The position numbers were made by a program, and so were the translations under genes. From DAOQAK01 sp043801235 (GTDB lineage Bacteria > Bacteroidota > Bacteroidia > Bacteroidales > CG2-30-32-10), in the NCBI GenBank assembly GCA_043801235.1, contig JAZDMF010000139.1:1-18217 (forward strand): a stretch of 18,217 nt of DNA, in the 5' to 3' direction. Position 1 is the first letter of the stretch. The number at the start of each line of letters is the position of its first letter. Below are positions 14,250 through 18,217 of the stretch, one piece after another. The notes under the pieces were generated by a model. It was not told the origin of the DNA, ran no database searches, and saw nothing but the letters and a program-made list of their open reading frames with translations.

Positions 14250-17200
14250 ATGAAAAAGTTTTCTCTTTTTTTTAGTTCTTTTATTTTTATTATTTTATTT
14301 TCCAACAATTTTGAATTACTTGGTCAATGTGCATCTTCCGGAAATATGTCCTATCCTACTTGTGCCGAGAATGTCACTTTTAATACAATTAATAACACTA
14401 CAGGTGCTAAAACAGCTGCATATAATAACTACACAGCTCAATCAACAACTGTTATTATTGGAAATAACTACACACTATCTGTTAGAATGAATACCGATGG
14501 CTGGACCTGTTATATCAGGGTTTGGATTGATTGGAATGGTAATGGAACTTTGAACGAGGCTGGTGAACAATATGATCTCGGTTCCGGATCTTCTAATCCC
14601 ACTACTAAAACACTTTCCGTCACAGTTCCTGCCGGTGCAGTTGCCGGACCACATAGAATGCGTGTTTCGGTTAAGTATAATGGATATGCTGGTCCTTGTG
14701 ATACAGGTTATGATGGAGAAGTTGAAGATTATACAGTAAATGTTCAACCTAATTGCAATGCTCCGACAAGCATTACAACAAGCGTTACACCCAGTTCAAG
14801 CTGCAGCAACCCGCAATCTGTTACATTCAATGTCACCGGCTCCAGCGGTGGTAATCTTAATGGAGGAACATGGCAGTATCAATGGCAGAATGGAGTAACA
14901 GTGCTTCAGGCATGGAGCGGAACTTCTTCTTATACAACATCATTATCATCAAGTGTTACATATACCGTTTACATGCGCAGCACTGCCTGTACAGGCAGCG
15001 TCAGCAGCGGGTTTAATGCATCATACACACTAATGACTATTCCAGCCCAACCAAGTGTAATTAACGGACTTACTTCACCATGCTCCGGTTCATCCCAGAT
15101 ATATTCCGTTACAGATGTCCCAGGTACTACTTATACATGGATGTTTCCATCAGGCTGGACTCAAACAGGCGGCGGCACTACCAATTCAGTCACCGCTACA
15201 GTCACTGCTACAGCCGGCAATGTTCAGGTAACCCCTTCAAATGCCTGTGGATCTGGCACACCAAGAACTTTAGCCGTTACACCCGGCGCAGGACCTACTG
15301 TTACAGTTAGCCCTAATCCTGCTTCTGTTTGCGGCGGAGTTGGCGTTGTGATTACTGCATCCGGAGCTGTTACATATTCATGGTCGCCGGCAGCAGGTTT
15401 AAGTGCCACTAATATTGCCAATCCTACAGCTACACCTGCTACAACTACAACCTACACTGTTACAGAAACCGGAAGCGGATGTAATAATACTGCCAGTGTT
15501 CAGGTCAGAGTCGGTCCTACTGTTTCTGCCACTGCATCAGTAAATCCAACTGCTGTATGCCCCGGAGCATCTGTTAGTCTTACATCAAATGCGTCACAAG
15601 GCGCCCAGACTTTATTGTCTGCTACTGGTGATGGAGGATTTGAAGCTGGAACATCAACTTTGGCAGCAAACGGGTGGACAGGAATAAATACCAGTCCTAC
15701 AACATGGTATGCTGGAACAGCTGCCGGCGCACAGGCAGGAACAAAAGCTGCTTTTATCGGTACAGGCGCTTCCACATATTCAGGAAGCGGCAGCGCAATT
15801 GTTAAGCATTTTTATAGAGACATAGCAATTCCATCAGGAGCAACCAATGTTTACCTTAATTATTATTTAAAATACCCGACCATTGATAATAATTATGATT
15901 ACTTCTATGTTTATACGACTACCACAGCATATACACCAGTCTCTGGCACTATTCCGGGAGCCGGATACTCGCAGAAATTTATTAATACAGGAACTACTTA
16001 TTCAGCTTTCACCGCCATGCCTCAAATTGATTTATCTGCTTTGGCAGGCACCACAGTCAGATTGGTTTTTACGTTTAAAAATGATGGCGCTTCTCCATAC
16101 GCTAACCCTGCTGTTGACGGAATATCGCTTATTTATACTCCGCCCGCAGCAACATACAGTTATACCTGGGGCTCTTCTCCTGCGGGTTATTCTTCATCCT
16201 CACAAAATCCCACCGCTAATCCTGCTGTAAATACATCCTATACAGTCACAGTTACCCAAACCATTTCCGGATGTACCGCAGCTGCTACTACAGCACAGGT
16301 TACCATGAATCCTGTTCCTGCTCAACCTGTAATTACAGGATTAGCTACTGTATGTGGTGGAACCGCTGGTGTGGTTTATACAATTGTTCCTATCACTTAT
16401 GCCACCAGTTACACATGGTCGGTGCCTGCAGGCTCAACCATTACAGCCGGACAAGGTACTTCATCTATCACCGTAACTTTCGGAAGCACTTCGGGAAATG
16501 TTTCCTGTTATGCTACTGACGCCTGCAGCAGGAACAGCACCACTGCAAATTACGCTGTTACTGTTTTAGCCGCACCCGGTGCGCCAACAACTACAGGGGC
16601 AACTGCCTGTGGTATCAGCTCTGTATTATTATCTGCCAGCGGTTCACCAGCACACTACCATTGGTACGATGCTCCTTCGGGTGGCAACCTTGTAAATGAC
16701 GGTCCAAGCACATATAATACTCCTGTTATTTCAATCCCAACAACCTATTATGTTGCAACCAATAACGGCTCATGCGATGGCCCGAGAACACCAGTGACTG
16801 CCGGAATATTTATGGGTGGACTCGATGCTTATACAGTTACAAGGACGACAGGAATTACGTATGCTGATATTTCTGGAACAGGCACTGCCGTAGCATCATG
16901 GAAAAACGGAACAACTCACCCAACAGGTATGAGCGATTATGCTGATAGTAAAGACGATAATTTAAGTACCCCTATAACAATACCTTTTAGTTTTCCTTTC
17001 GATGGCGGAAATCACACTTCGCTTCTCGTAGGGCTGGACGGGTTTATCACATTTAATACGGCAACTAAAGCCGATGGCGCTGACCTGGCAGCCTGTGGTC
17101 CACCCGAACCCTATACCTGGCAGAATGATAATTTTAGTGTTACCGGACGACTGGGAACTTTACAGGCAATTGCACCGTTTTATAATGATTTATATTGTAA

Positions 17201-18217
17201 CAATGCTATTACAGCTACATGTTATTATAAAACTGACGGCTCTGCACCAAACCGAATATTTACCGTTCAATGGACCAATGTTTATAATGATATTTATTGC
17301 TCAGGAAGTTCCTGTTCTGAATATCCTGGGAATTTGTATTTCCAGGTTAAATTATATGAAACCAGTGGCAACATAGAATTCTGGTATGGACCTACAATGA
17401 CTCAGACCACATATAATTGGTGTGAAAGTGGCGATGATTGTACAATTGATGATGATTACACATCTGGCTTGAATTCCAGCACACTTAGTGCAAGTCCTAC
17501 AATATCGCAATTATTTACACAACAAACTGCAAACACTGCAACATTTAATAATACCCCACAAAATGGACTGACAACATTACCAACAATAAATTCAAAAATT
17601 ATATTAACCCGTACTGCTCCTGCAGCGCCCACTCTAATCCCATCTTCTGTTTGCAATGTTATAGATAATTATCCTGCAAACGGAGCAACAAATCAATGTC
17701 TGAATCAGATATTATCATGGAGCCCGGGCGATGGTAGTCCAACAAGTTATGATGTGTATTTCGGAACCAGTAATCCTCCGCCTTTTGCTGTAAATACAAC
17801 ACAGACTTTTTACAATCCCGGTACTCTGAATATGACAACCACGTATTACTGGAAGATAGTTCCTAAAAATTCTTTTGGTGCGGCTACAAATGTTCAGATA
17901 AATTCTTTTGCAACAGGAGTTGGTGACCAGCAACCTCACGAAATTACAAGTAATATAGGCACATTAGTATCGCATGTCGCCAGTGGCACCGATGTTGACG
18001 GTCATACCATATACACCAATACTTATGAGGTTTGTCCCAGTTCCCAGGGTGCAGGAACTTTAACAGCATGGAATTATACTTTATCAGAAGGCTCAGAATT
18101 GGATTGGACAACACCTTTTTATTTCTTTGGATGGCCCATTGTTCAGTGCACAGGCGCTATACCTTCAGACATTTGGGGAAATTGTGATGGTGGAACACAA
18201 ACACCAATTCTCACATT
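14250..18217 (+). CDS. Large secreted mosaic surface protein (GEVED, PKD-like, Ig-like, FN3-like), partial
   Basis: An open frame without a stop to the window end: 1322 codons, C-terminus missing. A signal peptide (MKKFSLFFSSFIFIILFSNN..., ending near LLGQC) supports the ATG at 14250; an in-frame ATG at 14199 would add a 17-residue basic leader. Layout: GEVED-type domain (about 60-165, GEVEDY at 156-161); Cys-containing Ig/PKD-like segment (166-264); PKD-like domain beginning PAQPSVINGL (265-345); PKD-like repeat (351-423); a third repeat split at 428-454 and 632-687; a jelly-roll-like domain between its halves (455-631); second PAQP-type PKD-like domain (690-773); Ig-like domain (774-851); a beta-rich unidentified module (856-1121, with SFPFDGGNHTSLLVGLDGFI); FN3-like domain (1136-1222); and an unassigned segment. 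Thr/Ser/Ala/Gly-rich and less AT-rich than its surroundings. Probably exported by the type IX system and acting as an adhesin or matrix protein; the sorting domain would lie outside. Confidence 0.9.
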   Translation, partial: MKKFSLFFSSFIFIILFSNNFELLGQCASSGNMSYPTCAENVTFNTINNTTGAKTAAYNNYTAQSTTVIIGNNYTLSVRMNTDGWTCYIRVWIDWNGNGTLNEAGEQYDLGSGSSNPTTKTLSVTVPAGAVAGPHRMRVSVKYNGYAGPCDTGYDGEVEDYTVNVQPNCNAPTSITTSVTPSSSCSNPQSVTFNVTGSSGGNLNGGTWQYQWQNGVTVLQAWSGTSSYTTSLSSSVTYTVYMRSTACTGSVSSGFNASYTLMTIPAQPSVINGLTSPCSGSSQIYSVTDVPGTTYTWMFPSGWTQTGGGTTNSVTATVTATAGNVQVTPSNACGSGTPRTLAVTPGAGPTVTVSPNPASVCGGVGVVITASGAVTYSWSPAAGLSATNIANPTATPATTTTYTVTETGSGCNNTASVQVRVGPTVSATASVNPTAVCPGASVSLTSNASQGAQTLLSATGDGGFEAGTSTLAANGWTGINTSPTTWYAGTAAGAQAGTKAAFIGTGASTYSGSGSAIVKHFYRDIAIPSGATNVYLNYYLKYPTIDNNYDYFYVYTTTTAYTPVSGTIPGAGYSQKFINTGTTYSAFTAMPQIDLSALAGTTVRLVFTFKNDGASPYANPAVDGISLIYTPPAATYSYTWGSSPAGYSSSSQNPTANPAVNTSYTVTVTQTISGCTAAATTAQVTMNPVPAQPVITGLATVCGGTAGVVYTIVPITYATSYTWSVPAGSTITAGQGTSSITVTFGSTSGNVSCYATDACSRNSTTANYAVTVLAAPGAPTTTGATACGISSVLLSASGSPAHYHWYDAPSGGNLVNDGPSTYNTPVISIPTTYYVATNNGSCDGPRTPVTAGIFMGGLDAYTVTRTTGITYADISGTGTAVASWKNGTTHPTGMSDYADSKDDNLSTPITIPFSFPFDGGNHTSLLVGLDGFITFNTATKADGADLAACGPPEPYTWQNDNFSVTGRLGTLQAIAPFYNDLYCNNAITATCYYKTDGSAPNRIFTVQWTNVYNDIYCSGSSCSEYPGNLYFQVKLYETSGNIEFWYGPTMTQTTYNWCESGDDCTIDDDYTSGLNSSTLSASPTISQLFTQQTANTATFNNTPQNGLTTLPTINSKIILTRTAPAAPTLIPSSVCNVIDNYPANGATNQCLNQILSWSPGDGSPTSYDVYFGTSNPPPFAVNTTQTFYNPGTLNMTTTYYWKIVPKNSFGAATNVQINSFATGVGDQQPHEITSNIGTLVSHVASGTDVDGHTIYTNTYEVCPSSQGAGTLTAWNYTLSEGSELDWTTPFYFFGWPIVQCTGAIPSDIWGNCDGGTQTPILT

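Noticed and set aside
15224..15775. Pro/Ala/Val-rich minus-strand open frames inside the surface-protein gene
   Set aside because: They are antisense shadows of Thr/Gly/Ala-rich codons. They lack signal peptides, start context and domain signatures, and the plus-strand frame is continuous through them.

Overview
The window looks like chromosomal DNA of a Bacteroidota species, probably an uncultured Bacteroidales- or Flavobacteriia-like lineage. The support is AT-rich DNA, promoters of the TAnnTTTG type rather than sigma-70 TATAAT boxes, little use of Shine-Dalgarno sequences, a YfhO-type membrane protein, a long secreted M16 peptidase, a DUF4834-like small protein, and a large secreted GEVED/PKD/Ig-like protein of the kind exported by the type IX secretion system.

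Left and middle, minus strand (1-13118): read in transcription order, the genes are dnaX (DNA polymerase III tau/gamma), a small four-helix-bundle gene of the 23S-rRNA-intervening-sequence protein family set between AT-rich repeats, an M16 zinc peptidase, three tandem paralogous secreted proteins or lipoproteins of exactly 171 residues each, a small DUF4834-like membrane protein, a 13-TM-class YfhO-family protein, and valS, which loses about its last 70 residues at the window edge. Promoter-like -7 boxes precede dnaX, two of the three paralogs and valS. Hairpin terminators follow two of the paralogs. The block is therefore several transcripts in one direction, not one operon.

Right, plus strand (13241-18217): a GNAT acetyltransferase gene diverges from dnaX. 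It is followed by an AT-rich gap of about 500 bp containing the best promoter match in the window. Then a single reading frame stays open from 14250 to the window end. It encodes at least 1322 residues of a mosaic surface protein: signal peptide, GEVED domain, PKD-like repeats (one split by an inserted jelly-roll-like domain), an Ig-like domain, an unidentified beta-rich module and an FN3-like domain. The C-terminal sorting domain would lie outside the window.

Functionally this is housekeeping genes (dnaX, valS) interleaved with cell-envelope genes. No complete defence, CRISPR or mobile system is visible, and there are no rRNA or tRNA genes. The least explained items are the 171-residue paralog cluster with its duplicated promoter/terminator units, an imperfect long hairpin at 6927-6999, the repeat-flanked four-helix-bundle cassette, and the nested domain architecture of the surface protein.
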